Numbered from the stretch's first letter, positions 15,979-25,284 are shown. The stretch is DNA of 64,000 bases from Stenotrophomonas indicatrix (GCF_002750975.1 NZ_PEJS01000001.1:496001-560000); one strand, 5' to 3'. A program made the numbers and translations. The notes: generated by a model not told the origin, from the letters alone.

Positions 15979-16521
15979 ATGACTTCCCGTCTCGAAAAGT
16001 TTTACAAGGAAGAAGTGGTGCCGGCGCTGATGAAGCAGTTCGGTTACACCAATTCCATGCAGGTGCCGAAGCTGGTCAAAGTCACCCTGAACATGGGTGT
16101 CGGCGAAGCGGCCACCAACAAGAAGATCCTGGAAAACGCCGTTGGCGACATGACCAAGATCTCGGGCCAGAAGCCGATCGTCACCAAGTCGCGTATCTCG
16201 GTGGCATCGTTCAAGATCCGTGATGGTTGGCCGATCGGCTGCAAGACCACGCTGCGTCGCCACAAGATGTACGAGTTCCTGGACCGCCTGATCAACATCT
16301 CGCTGCCGCGCGTGCGCGACTTCCGTGGTGTTTCCGGTCGTTCCTTCGACGGTCGCGGCAACTTCAACATGGGTGTGAAGGAACAGATCATCTTCCCGGA
16401 AATCGACTTCGACGCTGTCGACGCGATCCGCGGTATGGATATCGCCATCACCACCACTGCGAAGACCGACGCGGAAGCGAAGGCGCTGCTGGCAGCGTTC
16501 AAGTTCCCGTTCCGTAACTGA
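15979..16521 (+). CDS. rplE: 50S ribosomal protein L5
   Basis: The 180-residue protein has the L5 signature [20 protein letters not shown] and the C-terminal [21 protein letters not shown]. It binds 5S rRNA and contacts S13 across the interface. It follows rplX and precedes rpsN by 18 bp. Confidence 0.98.
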   Translation: MTSRLEKFYKEEVVPALMKQFGYTNSMQVPKLVKVTLNMGVGEAATNKKILENAVGDMTKISGQKPIVTKSRISVASFKIRDGWPIGCKTTLRRHKMYEFLDRLINISLPRVRDFRGVSGRSFDGRGNFNMGVKEQIIFPEIDFDAVDAIRGMDIAITTTAKTDAEAKALLAAFKFPFRN

Positions 16522-16539
16522 TTCGTCGAGGAAACCGAA

Positions 16540-16845
16540 ATGGCAAAGACCTCCATGGTCAACCGCGACATCAAGCGGAAGAAGCTGGCTGAAAAGTTCG
16601 CTGTCAAGCGTGCTGCTCTGAAGAAGATTGTGTCCTCCCCGGACGCGAGCTACGAAGAGAAGATCGAGGCCGCCACCAAGTTGTCGAAGCTGCCGCGCGA
16701 TTCGTCGCCGAGCCGCCATCGCAACCGTTGCGAACTGTCTGGCCGCCCGCGTGGCGTGTACAGCAAGTTCGGCCTGGGTCGCAACAAGCTGCGTGAAGCC
16801 ACCATGCGTGGCGACGTTCCGGGCCTGCGCAAGGCCAGCTGGTAA
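16540..16845 (+). CDS. rpsN: 30S ribosomal protein S14, zinc-free form
   Basis: The 101-residue protein starts [20 protein letters not shown] and ends [20 protein letters not shown] followed by a short basic tail. It lacks the paired CxxC motifs of the short zinc-binding form, so this is the long zinc-independent type. It precedes an unusually long intra-operon gap of 233 bp before rpsH. Confidence 0.97.
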   Translation: MAKTSMVNRDIKRKKLAEKFAVKRAALKKIVSSPDASYEEKIEAATKLSKLPRDSSPSRHRNRCELSGRPRGVYSKFGLGRNKLREATMRGDVPGLRKASW

Positions 16846-16870
16846 CCCCAGCCGGTCCTGCCAGCGAGGG

Positions 16871-16900
16871 CTCCCCCCGGGGGGCTTCGCAGCCGGGGAG
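16871..16900 (+). other. C/G-run hairpin between rpsN and rpsH
   Basis: CTCCCC (16871-16876) pairs with GGGGAG (16895-16900), and CCCCCCGGGGGG at 16873-16884 is itself self-complementary. The homopolymer runs make this stretch prone to slippage and sequencing error. It lies between the rpsN stop and the stronger hairpin at 16935. Confidence 0.35.
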
Positions 16901-16934
16901 GGGGGGCGTTCAGCTTTCCCTCTGCAAAAAACCG

Positions 16935-16962
16935 AAGAGCCCGACGCAAGTCGGGCTCTTTT
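16935..16962 (+). terminator. Intrinsic-terminator-like hairpin inside the spc cluster
   Basis: AAGAGCCCGAC (16935-16945) pairs perfectly over 11 bp with GTCGGGCTCTT (16950-16960) around a GCAA tetraloop, preceded by six A residues and followed by TT. It lies between rpsN and rpsH in what is normally an unbroken operon. A TATACT at 16967-16972 could be a -10 for restarting transcription, but no good -35 accompanies it. Confidence 0.6.
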
Positions 16963-17078
16963 GGCGTATACTCCCGCGTCTTGCTCTGCGCAACGCGCAG
17001 GGGTAGGGGGCCTGGCCCGTTTCCAGGAGACAACAGATTTTCGCGAAAGCGGATATCGGTGCACTCAAAGGTACTCAT

Positions 17079-17477
17079 ATGAGCATGACTGATCCCATCG
17101 CCGACCTGCTGGTCCGCATCAAGAATGCGGCAGCGGTTGGCAAGCAGACGGTGAAAGCCCCGTCGTCCAAGATCAAGGTTGCGATCGCCCAGGTCCTGAA
17201 GGACGAGGGTTACATCGCCGACCTGCGCGTGACCGCGCTCGAGAACAACAAGTCCGAGCTGGAAATCGTGCTGAAGTATTTCGAAGGCAAGCCGGTCATC
17301 GCGACCCTGAAGCGCTTCTCGCGTTCGGGCCTGCGCCAGTACCGCGGCAAGAGCGAACTGCCGAAGGTCATGAATGGCCTGGGCATTTCCATCATTTCCA
17401 CTTCCAAGGGCATCATGACTGATGCGCAGGCGCGCCAGTTGGGCGTCGGCGGCGAAGTCCTGTGCTTCGTGGCCTAA
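17079..17477 (+). CDS. rpsH: 30S ribosomal protein S8
   Basis: The 132-residue protein starts [20 protein letters not shown] and has the C-terminal [20 protein letters not shown] signature. S8 binds 16S helix 21, and in E. coli represses the spc operon by binding a site in rplE mRNA. AAGGTACTCAT precedes the ATG. The 233-bp upstream gap with a terminator-like hairpin is unusual. Confidence 0.97.
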   Translation: MSMTDPIADLLVRIKNAAAVGKQTVKAPSSKIKVAIAQVLKDEGYIADLRVTALENNKSELEIVLKYFEGKPVIATLKRFSRSGLRQYRGKSELPKVMNGLGISIISTSKGIMTDAQARQLGVGGEVLCFVA

Positions 17478-17494
17478 GGCGAAAGGAGTAGACC

Positions 17495-18019
17495 ATGTCC
17501 CGTGTAGCCAAGAAGCCGATCGACCTGGGTAAGGTTGAACTGAACGTCCAGAACGACAACGTCATCGCCAAGGGCCCGAAGGGCACCCTGTCGCTGGCCA
17601 AGCCGGCTGGCATCAACATCAATGTCGAAAACGGCGTTGCCACCCTGAGCACCGACAACGTGGAGCTGATCCCGCTGACCGGTACCGTCCGCGCCATCCT
17701 GTCCAACATGGTCAAGGGTGTTTCCGAAGGCTTCGAGCGCAAGCTTGAGCTGGTCGGCGTGGGTTACCGTGCCGCGATGCAGGGCAAGGACCTCAGCCTG
17801 TCGCTGGGTTACTCGCACCCGATCGTGTTCGTGGCGCCGGAAGGCATCACCATCACCACCCCGACCCAGACTGAAATCCTGGTGCAGGGCGCTGACAAGC
17901 AGGCCGTCGGTGAAGCTGCCGCCAAGATCCGTGCGTTCCGCAAGCCGGAGCCGTACAAGGGCAAGGGCGTGAAGTACTCCGACGAAGTCATCATTCGCAA
18001 GGAAGCCAAGAAGGCCTAA
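17495..18019 (+). CDS. rplF: 50S ribosomal protein L6
   Basis: The 174-residue protein starts [20 protein letters not shown] and contains the L6 signature [20 protein letters not shown] near its end. It binds 23S rRNA near the factor-binding centre. AAAGGAG precedes the ATG, and rplR follows after 32 bp. Confidence 0.97.
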   Translation: MSRVAKKPIDLGKVELNVQNDNVIAKGPKGTLSLAKPAGININVENGVATLSTDNVELIPLTGTVRAILSNMVKGVSEGFERKLELVGVGYRAAMQGKDLSLSLGYSHPIVFVAPEGITITTPTQTEILVQGADKQAVGEAAAKIRAFRKPEPYKGKGVKYSDEVIIRKEAKKA

Positions 18020-18051
18020 TTAGGACCTTCCGCTTTCCAGGGAAAAAGATC

Positions 18052-18405
18052 ATGAACAAGAACATCGCCCGCCTGCGTCGCGCCAAGTCGACCCGTGCCC
18101 ACATCCGTGTGCTCGGTGTGGCCCGCCTGTCGGTGCTGCGCACCGGCCAGCACCTGTATGCACAGGTCTTCACCGCTGACGGCTCGAAGGTGCTGGCTGC
18201 CGCCAACACCACCCAGGCCGACATCAAGGAAGGCCTGAAGAACGGCAAGAACGCCGATGCCGCCGCCAAGGTTGGCCGCATCGTCGCTGAGCGTGCCAAG
18301 GCCGCCGGCGTCGAGAAGGTTGCCTTCGATCGTTCGGGTTACCGTTACCACGGCCGCATCAAGGCCCTGGCTGACGCTGCCCGCGAAGCCGGCCTGCAGT
18401 TCTAA
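18052..18405 (+). CDS. rplR: 50S ribosomal protein L18
   Basis: The 117-residue protein starts [20 protein letters not shown] and ends [20 protein letters not shown] plus a short tail, typical of L18. It binds 5S rRNA with L5. The following gap to rpsE is 161 bp and holds a long hairpin. Confidence 0.97.
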   Translation: MNKNIARLRRAKSTRAHIRVLGVARLSVLRTGQHLYAQVFTADGSKVLAAANTTQADIKEGLKNGKNADAAAKVGRIVAERAKAAGVEKVAFDRSGYRYHGRIKALADAAREAGLQF

Positions 18406-18412
18406 GGGATCA

Positions 18413-18439
18413 GGGCAGGGGACTCCGGTCCCCATGCCC
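18413..18439 (+). other. Hairpin between rplR and rpsE
   Basis: GGGCA-GGGGAC at 18413-18423 pairs with GTCCCC-A-TGCCC at 18428-18439 over a TCCG tetraloop, with a single bulged A at 18434. No T-tract follows. It belongs to the series of hairpins in the ribosomal gene gaps of this window. Confidence 0.45.
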
Positions 18440-18566
18440 GCCTGCTCGCCAGCCTGAGTGAGGCTGGGCGGCGCCGCTCTTCTGCAGCGGCTCACCGCAA
18501 CAACGCACCACTCCACAACCATAAGCGGCCTCGAGCCGTACATAACCCAACAACCAAGGAATAAAC

Positions 18567-19109
18567 ATGGCAGAAGAACGTCAGCAGCGGGGTCGCGATC
18601 GCGACCGTAACCGCGAAGAGAAAGTCGATGACGGCATGATCGAAAAGCTGGTCGCGGTCAATCGCGTCAGCAAGACCGTCAAGGGTGGCCGTCAGTTCAC
18701 CTTCACCGCCCTGACTGTTGTCGGCGACGGCGAAGGCAAGGTCGGTTTCGGTTATGGCAAGGCACGCGAAGTGCCGGTCGCCATCCAGAAGTCGATGGAG
18801 CAGGCTCGCAAGAACCAGGTCACCGTCGATCTGAACAACGGCACCCTGTGGCACACCATCAAGGATGGTCACGGCGCAGCGCGCGTGTTCATGCAGCCGG
18901 CTTCCGAAGGTACCGGCGTCATTGCCGGTGGTGCCATGCGCGCCGTGCTGGAAGCAGTTGGCGTGAAGAACGTGCTGGCCAAGGCCACCGGTTCGCGCAA
19001 CCCGATCAACCTGGTGCGTGCCACCGTGAAGGGCCTGACTGCAGCGCAGTCGCCGGCTCGCATCGCGGCCAAGCGCGGCAAGAAGGTGGAGGATCTCAAC
19101 CATGGCTAA
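18567..19109 (+). CDS. rpsE: 30S ribosomal protein S5
   Basis: The 180-residue protein has the double-stranded-RNA-binding S5 domain starting [19 protein letters not shown] and the C-terminal fold ending [10 protein letters not shown]. It carries an N-terminal extension ([20 protein letters not shown]) of charged residues relative to E. coli S5 (167). S5 helps fidelity and mRNA unwinding at the entry site. Its 3' end overlaps rpmD by 8 bases. Confidence 0.97.
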   Translation: MAEERQQRGRDRDRNREEKVDDGMIEKLVAVNRVSKTVKGGRQFTFTALTVVGDGEGKVGFGYGKAREVPVAIQKSMEQARKNQVTVDLNNGTLWHTIKDGHGAARVFMQPASEGTGVIAGGAMRAVLEAVGVKNVLAKATGSRNPINLVRATVKGLTAAQSPARIAAKRGKKVEDLNHG

Positions 19110-19293
19110 TGAAACCAACAAGACCGTCAAGGTCCGTCTGGTTCGCGGCCTGCGTGGTGCCCAGGCGCGTCATCGCCTGTCGGTGCGTGCGCTGGGTCTG
19201 GGCAAGCTCAACGATGTGCGTGAACTGAAGGACAGCCCGCAGGTTCGCGGTCTGATCAACAAGGTCCACTACCTCGTCAAGGTTGAGGAATAA
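19102..19293 (+). CDS. rpmD: 50S ribosomal protein L30
   Basis: The 63-residue protein starts [20 protein letters not shown] and ends [16 protein letters not shown], the L30 pattern. It overlaps the end of rpsE by eight bases in another frame, so translation is probably coupled. rplO follows after 4 bp. Confidence 0.96.
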   Translation: MANETNKTVKVRLVRGLRGAQARHRLSVRALGLGKLNDVRELKDSPQVRGLINKVHYLVKVEE

Positions 19294-19297
19294 TCCA

Positions 19298-19741
19298 ATG
19301 ACCATGCATCTGAATGAATTGAGCCCGGCACCGGGCGCTCGTAAAGAGCGTACCCGCGTCGGTCGCGGTATCGGCTCCGGCCTGGGCAAGACCTGCGGCC
19401 GCGGCCACAAGGGTTCGTTTGCCCGTAAGGGTGGCGGCAAGATCAAGGCTGGCTTCGAAGGCGGCCAGACCCCCATGCAGCGTCGTCTGCCGAAGATCGG
19501 CTTCCGTTCGCCGATCGCCAAGGACACCGCTGAAGTGCTGCTGTACCAGCTGGACAAGCTGCCGGCCGGCGAGATCGACTTCGCTGTCCTGCGTGCTGCC
19601 AAGCTCGTCCCGAGCACTGCCAAGAAGGCCAAGGTCGTCGTCAAGGGCGAAGTGACCAAGGCGTTCACCCTGAAGGGTGTTGCTGCCACGGCCGGTGCCA
19701 AGGCTGCGATCGAAGCTGCCGGCGGCAGCGTAACGGAGTAA
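19298..19741 (+). CDS. rplO: 50S ribosomal protein L15
   Basis: The 147-residue protein begins [20 protein letters not shown] followed by [19 protein letters not shown]. An in-frame start 15 bases earlier would overlap rpmD, so 19298 is preferred. The glycine- and lysine-rich N-terminal extension threads into 23S rRNA. secY follows after 7 bp. Confidence 0.97.
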   Translation: MTMHLNELSPAPGARKERTRVGRGIGSGLGKTCGRGHKGSFARKGGGKIKAGFEGGQTPMQRRLPKIGFRSPIAKDTAEVLLYQLDKLPAGEIDFAVLRAAKLVPSTAKKAKVVVKGEVTKAFTLKGVAATAGAKAAIEAAGGSVTE

Positions 19742-19748
19742 GAGAATC

Positions 19749-21116
19749 ATGGCGCAAGCTGGCATCGGTAACCTCGCGGGCGGAATGGGCAAGTTCACTG
19801 AACTTCGCCAACGTTTGCTGTTCGTCGTCGGGGCTTTGATCGTCTATCGCATCGGCTGCTACGTGCCGGTGCCGGGCGTCAATCCCGATGCCATGCTTGC
19901 CATGATGCAACAGCAGGGCGGCGGCATCGTGGACATGTTCAACATGTTCTCGGGCGGCGCCCTGCACCGTTTCAGCATTTTCGCGCTGAACGTGATGCCG
20001 TATATCTCGGCATCGATCGTGATGCAGCTGGCTGTGCACATCTTCCCCGCCTTGAAGGCGATGCAGAAGGAAGGTGAGTCCGGCCGCCGCAAGATCACCC
20101 AGTATTCGCGCATCGGCGCTGTGCTGCTCGCAGTGGTGCAGGGCGGTTCGATCGCGCTGGCGCTGCAGGGCCAGGTGTCGCCGACCGGCGCACCGGTCGT
20201 GTACATGCCGGGCATGGGCTTCGTGCTCACTGCCGTGGTCGCACTGACCGCCGGCACCATGTTCCTGATGTGGGTTGGTGAGCAGGTGACCGAGCGCGGC
20301 ATCGGCAACGGCGTCTCGCTGATCATCTTCGCCGGTATCGTGGCGGGCCTGCCGGGTGCGGTCATCCACACCTTCGACGCCTACCGCGACGGCAACATCC
20401 AGTTCATCCAGCTGCTGCTGATCGCCATCGTCGTGCTCGCCTTCATCTTCTTCGTGGTGTTCGTCGAACGCGGCCAGCGCCGGATCACGGTGAACTACGC
20501 GCGCCGCCAGGGCGGTCGCAACGCGTACATGAACCAGACCTCGTTCCTGCCGCTGAAGCTGAACATGGCCGGCGTCATCCCGGCAATCTTCGCCTCGAGC
20601 CTGCTGGCCTTCCCGGCCACCCTGGCCATGTGGTCCGGCCAGGCTGCCAACCAGAGCACCTTTGGCCAGACCCTGCAGAAGGTCGCCAATGCCCTGGGCC
20701 CGGGCGAGCCGCTGCACATGATCGTGTTCGCTGCGCTCATCACCGGTTTCGCGTTCTTCTATACCGCGCTGGTGTTCAACTCGCAGGAAACCGCCGACAA
20801 CCTGAAGAAGTCGGGCGCGCTGATTCCGGGTATCCGTCCGGGCAAGGCCACCGCCGACTACATCGACGGCGTGTTGACCCGACTGACTGCTGCCGGTTCG
20901 GCTTACCTGGTAATCGTCTGCCTGCTGCCGGAACTGATGCGCACGCAGCTGAACGCCTCGTTCTACTTCGGCGGTACTTCGCTGCTGATCGTGGTGGTGG
21001 TGGTGATGGACTTCATCGCCCAGGTGCAGGCGCACCTGATGTCCCACCAGTACGAGAGCCTGCTGAAGAAGGCCAACCTGAAGGGCGGCAACCGCGGCGG
21101 TTTTGCTCGCGGCTGA
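19749..21116 (+). CDS. secY: Protein translocase subunit SecY
   Basis: The 455-residue inner-membrane protein has ten predicted transmembrane segments and forms the SecYEG pore for Sec-dependent export. Recognisable parts are [20 protein letters not shown] (first helix), the plug region [20 protein letters not shown], the cytoplasmic loop [13 protein letters not shown] [18 protein letters not shown], and the end [16 protein letters not shown]. It is the last spc gene. No rpmJ follows; the next gene, rpsM, begins 346 bp later. Confidence 0.98.
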   Translation: MAQAGIGNLAGGMGKFTELRQRLLFVVGALIVYRIGCYVPVPGVNPDAMLAMMQQQGGGIVDMFNMFSGGALHRFSIFALNVMPYISASIVMQLAVHIFPALKAMQKEGESGRRKITQYSRIGAVLLAVVQGGSIALALQGQVSPTGAPVVYMPGMGFVLTAVVALTAGTMFLMWVGEQVTERGIGNGVSLIIFAGIVAGLPGAVIHTFDAYRDGNIQFIQLLLIAIVVLAFIFFVVFVERGQRRITVNYARRQGGRNAYMNQTSFLPLKLNMAGVIPAIFASSLLAFPATLAMWSGQAANQSTFGQTLQKVANALGPGEPLHMIVFAALITGFAFFYTALVFNSQETADNLKKSGALIPGIRPGKATADYIDGVLTRLTAAGSAYLVIVCLLPELMRTQLNASFYFGGTSLLIVVVVVMDFIAQVQAHLMSHQYESLLKKANLKGGNRGGFARG

Positions 21117-21131
21117 TTAGCCTGTTATACT
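21103..21131 (+). promoter_or_regulatory. Extended -10 promoter at the end of secY
   Basis: TTGCTC (21103-21108) and TATACT (21126-21131) are 17 bp apart, with TG at 21123-21124 giving an extended -10 (TGT-TATACT). The -35 lies within the last secY codons. It would start transcription near 21138 and give a leader of about 325 nt ahead of rpsM, or a separate small RNA. Confidence 0.65.
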
Positions 21132-21137
21132 TTCGTC

Positions 21138-21365
21138 TTCCTGACGTGATGGTCCTCCGCTTCGCGGACTCTGGCCACACAAACGAAGGGCGGCCCCCGC
21201 AGCGGTTCCGGGTGGGGGTGTGATGAGGTGGTCCCGCGCTGGAGTAGCGCGGGCGGCCCGGGAGGCAACTCCAGGTCCAACCCCATCCGGCGCCGGAGCC
21301 TGGGCACACTCCCCGGGCCGGGTTCATGAAACCTCTGGTTTCACGGGCTTCCAAGTAAACCGGAA
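21138..21365 (+). ncRNA. Structured RNA or leader between secY and rpsM
   Basis: This gap has no credible gene but dense complementarity. Seen directly: TCCGC/GCGGA at 21156-21168, CCCGCGCT/AGCGCGGG at 21233-21253, GGAG/CTCC over a GCAA loop at 21261-21272, TGAAACC/GGTTTCA at 21327-21343, and a long-range helix of GGGG-GTGTG (21214-21222) with CACAC-T-CCCC (21305-21314). An E. coli-type alpha operon leader pseudoknot was not recognised. It may be an autoregulatory rpsM leader or an independent RNA. Confidence 0.5.
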
Positions 21366-21368
21366 CCT

Positions 21369-21377
21369 TGTTAGTAT
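21369..21377 (+). promoter_or_regulatory. Possible second extended -10 before rpsM
   Basis: TGT-TAGTAT at 21369-21377 resembles an extended -10 and would start transcription about 80 nt before rpsM, after the structured RNA. The -35 (TTCCAA at 21349-21354) is poor, so support is weak. Confidence 0.35.
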
Positions 21378-21462
21378 CACTGGTTCACTTTTTTGATCCA
21401 TCCTGCCGGATCGGCGTGCCTCGAGCGCGCTGTCGGCCATCACTCAGCTGGAGAACCGCGTC

Positions 21463-21819
21463 ATGGCGCGTATTGCAGGCGTCAACCTGCCAGCCCAGAA
21501 GCATGTCTGGGTCGGGTTGCAAAGCATTTACGGCATCGGCCGTACCCGTTCGAAGAAGGTCTGCGAAGTCGCAGGCGTCACTTCGACCACCAAGATCCGC
21601 GATCTGTCGGAGCCGGAAATCGAGCGCCTGCGCGCCGAAGTCGGCAAGTACATCGTGGAAGGCGATCTGCGCCGTGAAATCGGTATCGCGATCAAGCGCC
21701 TGATGGACCTGGGCTGCTACCGCGGCCTGCGTCACCGTCGCGGTCTGCCGCTGCGTGGCCAGCGCACCCGTACCAACGCCCGCACCCGCAAGGGCCCGCG
21801 CAAGGCGATCAGGAAGTAA
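21463..21819 (+). CDS. rpsM: 30S ribosomal protein S13
   Basis: The 118-residue protein starts [20 protein letters not shown] and has the H2TH-like core and [20 protein letters not shown] signature, ending in a basic tail. It contacts the P-site tRNA and forms bridges to the 50S. CTGGAGAACCGCGTC precedes the ATG. First gene of the alpha cluster; rpsK follows after 11 bp. Confidence 0.98.
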   Translation: MARIAGVNLPAQKHVWVGLQSIYGIGRTRSKKVCEVAGVTSTTKIRDLSEPEIERLRAEVGKYIVEGDLRREIGIAIKRLMDLGCYRGLRHRRGLPLRGQRTRTNARTRKGPRKAIRK

Positions 21820-21830
21820 GGGACATATAA

Positions 21831-22220
21831 ATGGCTAAGCCTGCTGCTAAGACCAAGAAGAAGATCAAGCGCGTCGTCACCGACGGCGTTGCCCACGTCC
21901 ACGCTTCGTTCAACAACACCATCGTGACCATCACCGACCGTCAGGGCAACGCTCTGTCGTGGGCGACCTCCGGTGGCGCTGGCTTCCGCGGTTCGCGCAA
22001 GTCGACCCCGTTCGCAGCCCAGGTGGCTGCCGAAAAGGCCGGTCGTGCTGCGCTGGACTACGGCGTGAAGTCGCTGGAAGTCCGCATCAAGGGTCCGGGT
22101 CCGGGCCGTGAGTCGGCCGTGCGTTCGTTGAACAACGTCGGCTACAAGATCACCAACATCATCGACGTGACGCCTATCCCGCACAACGGGTGCCGTCCGC
22201 CGAAGAAGCGTCGCGTCTAA
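21831..22220 (+). CDS. rpsK: 30S ribosomal protein S11
   Basis: The 129-residue protein has an N-terminal lysine-rich start ([19 protein letters not shown]), the [20 protein letters not shown] motif, and ends [18 protein letters not shown], the S11 signature. It lies on the 30S platform near the E site. It is followed by rpsD after 15 bp. Confidence 0.98.
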   Translation: MAKPAAKTKKKIKRVVTDGVAHVHASFNNTIVTITDRQGNALSWATSGGAGFRGSRKSTPFAAQVAAEKAGRAALDYGVKSLEVRIKGPGPGRESAVRSLNNVGYKITNIIDVTPIPHNGCRPPKKRRV

Positions 22221-22235
22221 AGGGAGCGATAAGAA

Positions 22236-22865
22236 ATGGCTCGTTATATCGGTCCTACCTGTAAGCTCGCCCGTCGCGAAGGCGCCGACCTGTCCCTGAA
22301 GAGCCCGGCGCGTGCGCTGGACTCCAAGTGCAAGTTGGAGCAGAAGCCCGGCCAGCATGGCGCCACTGCCCGTAAGGGCAAGCTGTCCGACTACGCTACC
22401 CAGCTGCGTGAAAAGCAGAAGGTCAAGCGTATCTACGGTCTGCTGGAGCGTCAGTTCCGCAACTACTACAAGAAGGCCTCGACCAAGAAGGGCAACACCG
22501 GCGAGAACCTCCTGCAGCTGCTGGAAACCCGCCTGGACAACGTTGTCTACCGCATGGGCTTCGCCGTGACCCGTCCGGCTGCCCGTCAGCTGGTGTCGCA
22601 CCGCGGCGTCACCGTGAATGGCAAGTCGGTCAACCTGGCCTCGTACCAGGTCAAGGCTGGCGACGCCATCGCCCTGTCTGAAAAGGCTGCCAAGCAGCTG
22701 CGCGTCCAGGAAGCCCTGACCGTCGCCGCCCAGCATGACCTGAGCCCGTCGTGGGTTGAAGTGGATTCCGGCAAGTTCTCCGGCATCTTCAAGGCTGTTC
22801 CGGATCGTTCGGATCTGCCTGCGGACATCAACGAAGCGCTGATCGTCGAGCTGTATTCGAAGTAA
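22236..22865 (+). CDS. rpsD: 30S ribosomal protein S4
   Basis: The 209-residue protein starts [20 protein letters not shown], contains the S4 RNA-binding domain [20 protein letters not shown], and ends [11 protein letters not shown]4 initiates 16S folding; in E. coli it represses the alpha operon at the rpsM leader. A hairpin and 55-bp gap separate it from rpoA. Confidence 0.98.
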   Translation: MARYIGPTCKLARREGADLSLKSPARALDSKCKLEQKPGQHGATARKGKLSDYATQLREKQKVKRIYGLLERQFRNYYKKASTKKGNTGENLLQLLETRLDNVVYRMGFAVTRPAARQLVSHRGVTVNGKSVNLASYQVKAGDAIALSEKAAKQLRVQEALTVAAQHDLSPSWVEVDSGKFSGIFKAVPDRSDLPADINEALIVELYSK

Positions 22866-22877
22866 TTCACATTGGAG

Positions 22878-22901
22878 AGCCCCCGGCGACGGCCGGGGGT
22901 T
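22878..22901 (+). other. GC hairpin between rpsD and rpoA
   Basis: AGCCCCCGGC (22878-22887) pairs with GCCGGGGGTT (22892-22901) over a GACG loop. It ends 14 bases before the rpoA ribosome-binding site (AGGAG near 22906), so it may affect rpoA expression relative to the ribosomal genes. No T-tract. Confidence 0.45.
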
Positions 22902-22920
22902 CACTAGGAGAACCCGCAAC

Positions 22921-23919
22921 ATGACGGTTACCGCCAACCAGGTTCTGCGTCCTCGCGGTCCGCAGATCGAACGCATTACCGACACCCGTGCAAAGGTCGT
23001 TATCGAACCTTTGGAGCGGGGTTACGGGCATACGCTGGGTAATGCCCTGCGTCGCGTGCTGCTGTCGTCCATCCCGGGCTTCGCCATCACGGAAGTCGAA
23101 ATCGACGGCGTGTTGCATGAGTACACCACGGTCGAAGGTCTGCAGGAGGACGTGCTGGAAGTCCTGCTGAACCTGAAGGACGTGGCCATCCGTATGCACT
23201 CCGGCGACAACGCGACTCTGTCCCTGTCCAAGCAGGGTCCGGGCGTTGTCACCGCTGCCGACATCAAGGTCGACCACAATGTGGAGATCTTGAACGGCGA
23301 CCACGTGATCTGCCACCTGACCAAGGACACGGCAGTGAACATGCGTCTGAAGATCGAGCGTGGTTTCGGCTATCAGCCGGCAGCTGCGCGTCGTCGTCCG
23401 GACGAAGAAACCCGTGCCATCGGCCGTCTGGTCCTGGATGCCTCGTTCTCGCCGGTCCGCCGTGTCGCCTATGCCGTGGAAGCGGCTCGTGTCGAACAGC
23501 GCACCGACCTGGACAAGCTGGTCATCGATATCGAGACCAACGGCACCATCGACGCCGAAGAAGCAGTGCGTACCGCTGCCGACATCCTCAGCGATCAGCT
23601 GTCGGTGTTCGGTGACTTCACCCATCGCGACCGCGGTGCGGCGAAGCCGGCCAACAACGGCGTGGATCCGGTGCTGCTGCGCCCGATCGACGATCTGGAG
23701 CTGACCGTGCGTTCGGCCAACTGCCTCAAGGCCGAGAGCATCTACTACATCGGCGATCTGATCCAGAAGACCGAAGTCGAGCTGCTGAAGACCCCGAACC
23801 TGGGTAAGAAGTCGCTCACCGAGATCAAGGAAGTGCTGGCCCAGCGTGGCCTGTCGCTCGGCATGAAGCTGGAGAACTGGCCGCCGGCCGGCGTCGCCAG
23901 CCACGGCATGCTGGGCTGA
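22921..23919 (+). CDS. rpoA: DNA-directed RNA polymerase subunit alpha
   Basis: The 332-residue subunit has an N-terminal assembly domain with the [20 protein letters not shown] dimer motif and a C-terminal domain [21 protein letters not shown]264 corresponds to E. coli R265, the UP-element contact. It dimerises to nucleate core assembly and contacts activators. It sits between rpsD and rplQ as in most proteobacteria. Confidence 0.99.
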   Translation: MTVTANQVLRPRGPQIERITDTRAKVVIEPLERGYGHTLGNALRRVLLSSIPGFAITEVEIDGVLHEYTTVEGLQEDVLEVLLNLKDVAIRMHSGDNATLSLSKQGPGVVTAADIKVDHNVEILNGDHVICHLTKDTAVNMRLKIERGFGYQPAAARRRPDEETRAIGRLVLDASFSPVRRVAYAVEAARVEQRTDLDKLVIDIETNGTIDAEEAVRTAADILSDQLSVFGDFTHRDRGAAKPANNGVDPVLLRPIDDLELTVRSANCLKAESIYYIGDLIQKTEVELLKTPNLGKKSLTEIKEVLAQRGLSLGMKLENWPPAGVASHGMLG

Positions 23920-23941
23920 TACCGCCTTTCTGCAAGACCGC

Positions 23942-23969
23942 ATGGCCCCGTCGGCAACGACGGGGCCAT
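23942..23969 (+). other. Perfect 12-bp hairpin between rpoA and rplQ
   Basis: ATGGCCCCGTCG (23942-23953) pairs perfectly with CGACGGGGCCAT (23958-23969) over a GCAA tetraloop, 22 bases after the rpoA stop. TTGCACC follows instead of a T-tract, so termination would be inefficient. rplQ begins about 150 bp later with no clear promoter. Confidence 0.55.
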
Positions 23970-24116
23970 TGCACCAAGGCAATACCGCCACGACGAACGA
24001 AGGTTCGCGGGCAGGTCGTCCAGGACGGATGGCCAGGACCAACCGCAGTCCGAGCAGCAGCGCCAGGAAGGCGACAACGATCCGCAAAGCCACATCATTA
24101 ACCAAGGAATATCACC

Positions 24117-24500
24117 ATGCGTCACCAGAAATCCGGCCGTAAGTTCAGCCGTACCAGCGCCCACCGCGAAGCGATGTTCAAGAACATGGCCGCCTCGCTG
24201 TTCAAGCACGAGCTGATCAAGACCACCCTGCCGAAGGCCAAGGAACTGCGCCGCGTCGCCGAGCCGCTGATCACCCTGGCCAAGGTCGACTCCGTCGCCA
24301 ACCGTCGTCTGGCCTTTGCCCGCCTGCGCGACAACGAAGCCGTCGGCAACCTGTTCACCATCCTGGGCCCGCGCTACGCGAACCGTCCGGGCGGTTACCT
24401 GCGCCTGCTGAAGTGCGGCTTCCGCGCCGGCGACAACGCGCCGATGGCCTACGTTGAGCTGGTTGACCGTCCGGTGGTGGCTGAAGCCGTCGAAGAGTAA
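24117..24500 (+). CDS. rplQ: 50S ribosomal protein L17
   Basis: The 127-residue protein starts [20 protein letters not shown] and has [20 protein letters not shown] and [20 protein letters not shown], typical of L17. CCAAGGAATATCACC precedes the ATG. It is the last gene of the alpha cluster and is followed by a clear terminator at 24531. Confidence 0.97.
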   Translation: MRHQKSGRKFSRTSAHREAMFKNMAASLFKHELIKTTLPKAKELRRVAEPLITLAKVDSVANRRLAFARLRDNEAVGNLFTILGPRYANRPGGYLRLLKCGFRAGDNAPMAYVELVDRPVVAEAVEE

Positions 24501-24530
24501 TCGACGCGCGACACCCGTCATTCGGTGAAG

Positions 24531-24554
24531 AACCCGGCCTCGTGCCGGGTTTTT
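24531..24554 (+). terminator. Terminator of the ribosomal protein clusters
   Basis: AACCCGGC (24531-24538) pairs with GCCGGGTT (24544-24551) over CTCGT, ending in TTTTT. It is the first conventional intrinsic terminator downstream of rpsL and lies 30 bp after rplQ. Confidence 0.85.
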
Positions 24555-24712
24555 CCGTTTCTGGGCGACGGATGGAGATCCACGCCGGGCGTGGATGATC
24601 CCGCATGTTGCGGCGCGCGCGCCGGCGTGTTCCGACGGGCGCGACGTTGTGGCGGTTCGAACGGCGCGCACTCTCGGTTACGCTTGCGGTCCGTACTACA
24701 CGAGCGTTGCCG

Positions 24713-25219
24713 ATGAATCCTCTGCGCTGGCCTTTCCGCGCCCAGTTCCTGTTGGGCTTCCTGATCTGCGCGGGCCTGCTGGGCTACGCGATTTTCCTGC
24801 AGCTGAAGATGGGGCTGGAGCCGTGTCCGCTGTGCATCTTCCAGCGCCTGGCGTTCGCGGCCCTGGGCCTGCTGTTCCTGATCGGCGCCCTGCATGGGCC
24901 GTCCAACCGTCCGGGGCGGGCGACCTACGGCATCCTCGCGTTCATCGCTGCCGCCGTGGGCGTGGGCATCGCCGCGCGCCATGTCTACGTGCAGATGCTG
25001 CCGCCGGAAATGGGGGCGACCTGTGGCCCGCCGCTGGCCTTCCTGCGCGAGACCATGGGGCCGCTGGAAGTCTTCCGTACCGTGCTGACCGGCACCGGCA
25101 ACTGCGGCAACATCGACTGGACGTTCCTTGGCCTGACCATGCCGATGTGGTCGGGGGTCTGGTTCGTGCTGCTGGCCCTGTGGGCGCTGGTGGTGTCGCT
25201 GCGCAAGGTCAAGCACTGA
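24713..25219 (+). CDS. dsbB: Disulfide bond formation protein B
   Basis: The 168-residue inner-membrane protein has four predicted transmembrane helices. The CPLC motif (C38, C41) and the second periplasmic pair C104 and C131 match the redox centres that reoxidise DsbA and pass electrons to quinone. The ATG at 24713 gives the family's start MNPLRWPFRAQFLLGFLICA; the longer in-frame extension upstream is an unlikely arginine-rich leader. It stands alone after the rplQ terminator and is followed by two facing SMAG repeats. Confidence 0.93.
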   Translation: MNPLRWPFRAQFLLGFLICAGLLGYAIFLQLKMGLEPCPLCIFQRLAFAALGLLFLIGALHGPSNRPGRATYGILAFIAAAVGVGIAARHVYVQMLPPEMGATCGPPLAFLRETMGPLEVFRTVLTGTGNCGNIDWTFLGLTMPMWSGVWFVLLALWALVVSLRKVKH

Positions 25220-25227
25220 GCCAGTCC

Positions 25228-25284
25228 GGAGCCACGCATGGCGTGGCTCTACTGCGTTCCGGTAGTGCCGGCCGCTGGCCGGCA
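25228..25284. repeat. SMAG repeat pair after dsbB
   Basis: A palindrome of the SMAG type ending CGTGGCTCTAC (25228-25252) faces a second unit starting GTAGTGCCGGCC (25262-25284). Both have a GTAG tetranucleotide next to a GC-rich stem. They lie between the convergent dsbB and TonB-dependent receptor genes and could act as a bidirectional terminator. Confidence 0.75.

Noticed and set aside
14752..17064. Antisense frame of about 770 codons across rpmC to rpsN
   Set aside because: Opposite to conserved ribosomal protein genes and without similarity to any family I know.
21117..21462. Match to 4.5S, 6S, tmRNA or RNase P RNA
   Set aside because: None of the conserved core sequences of these RNAs was found in the gap.
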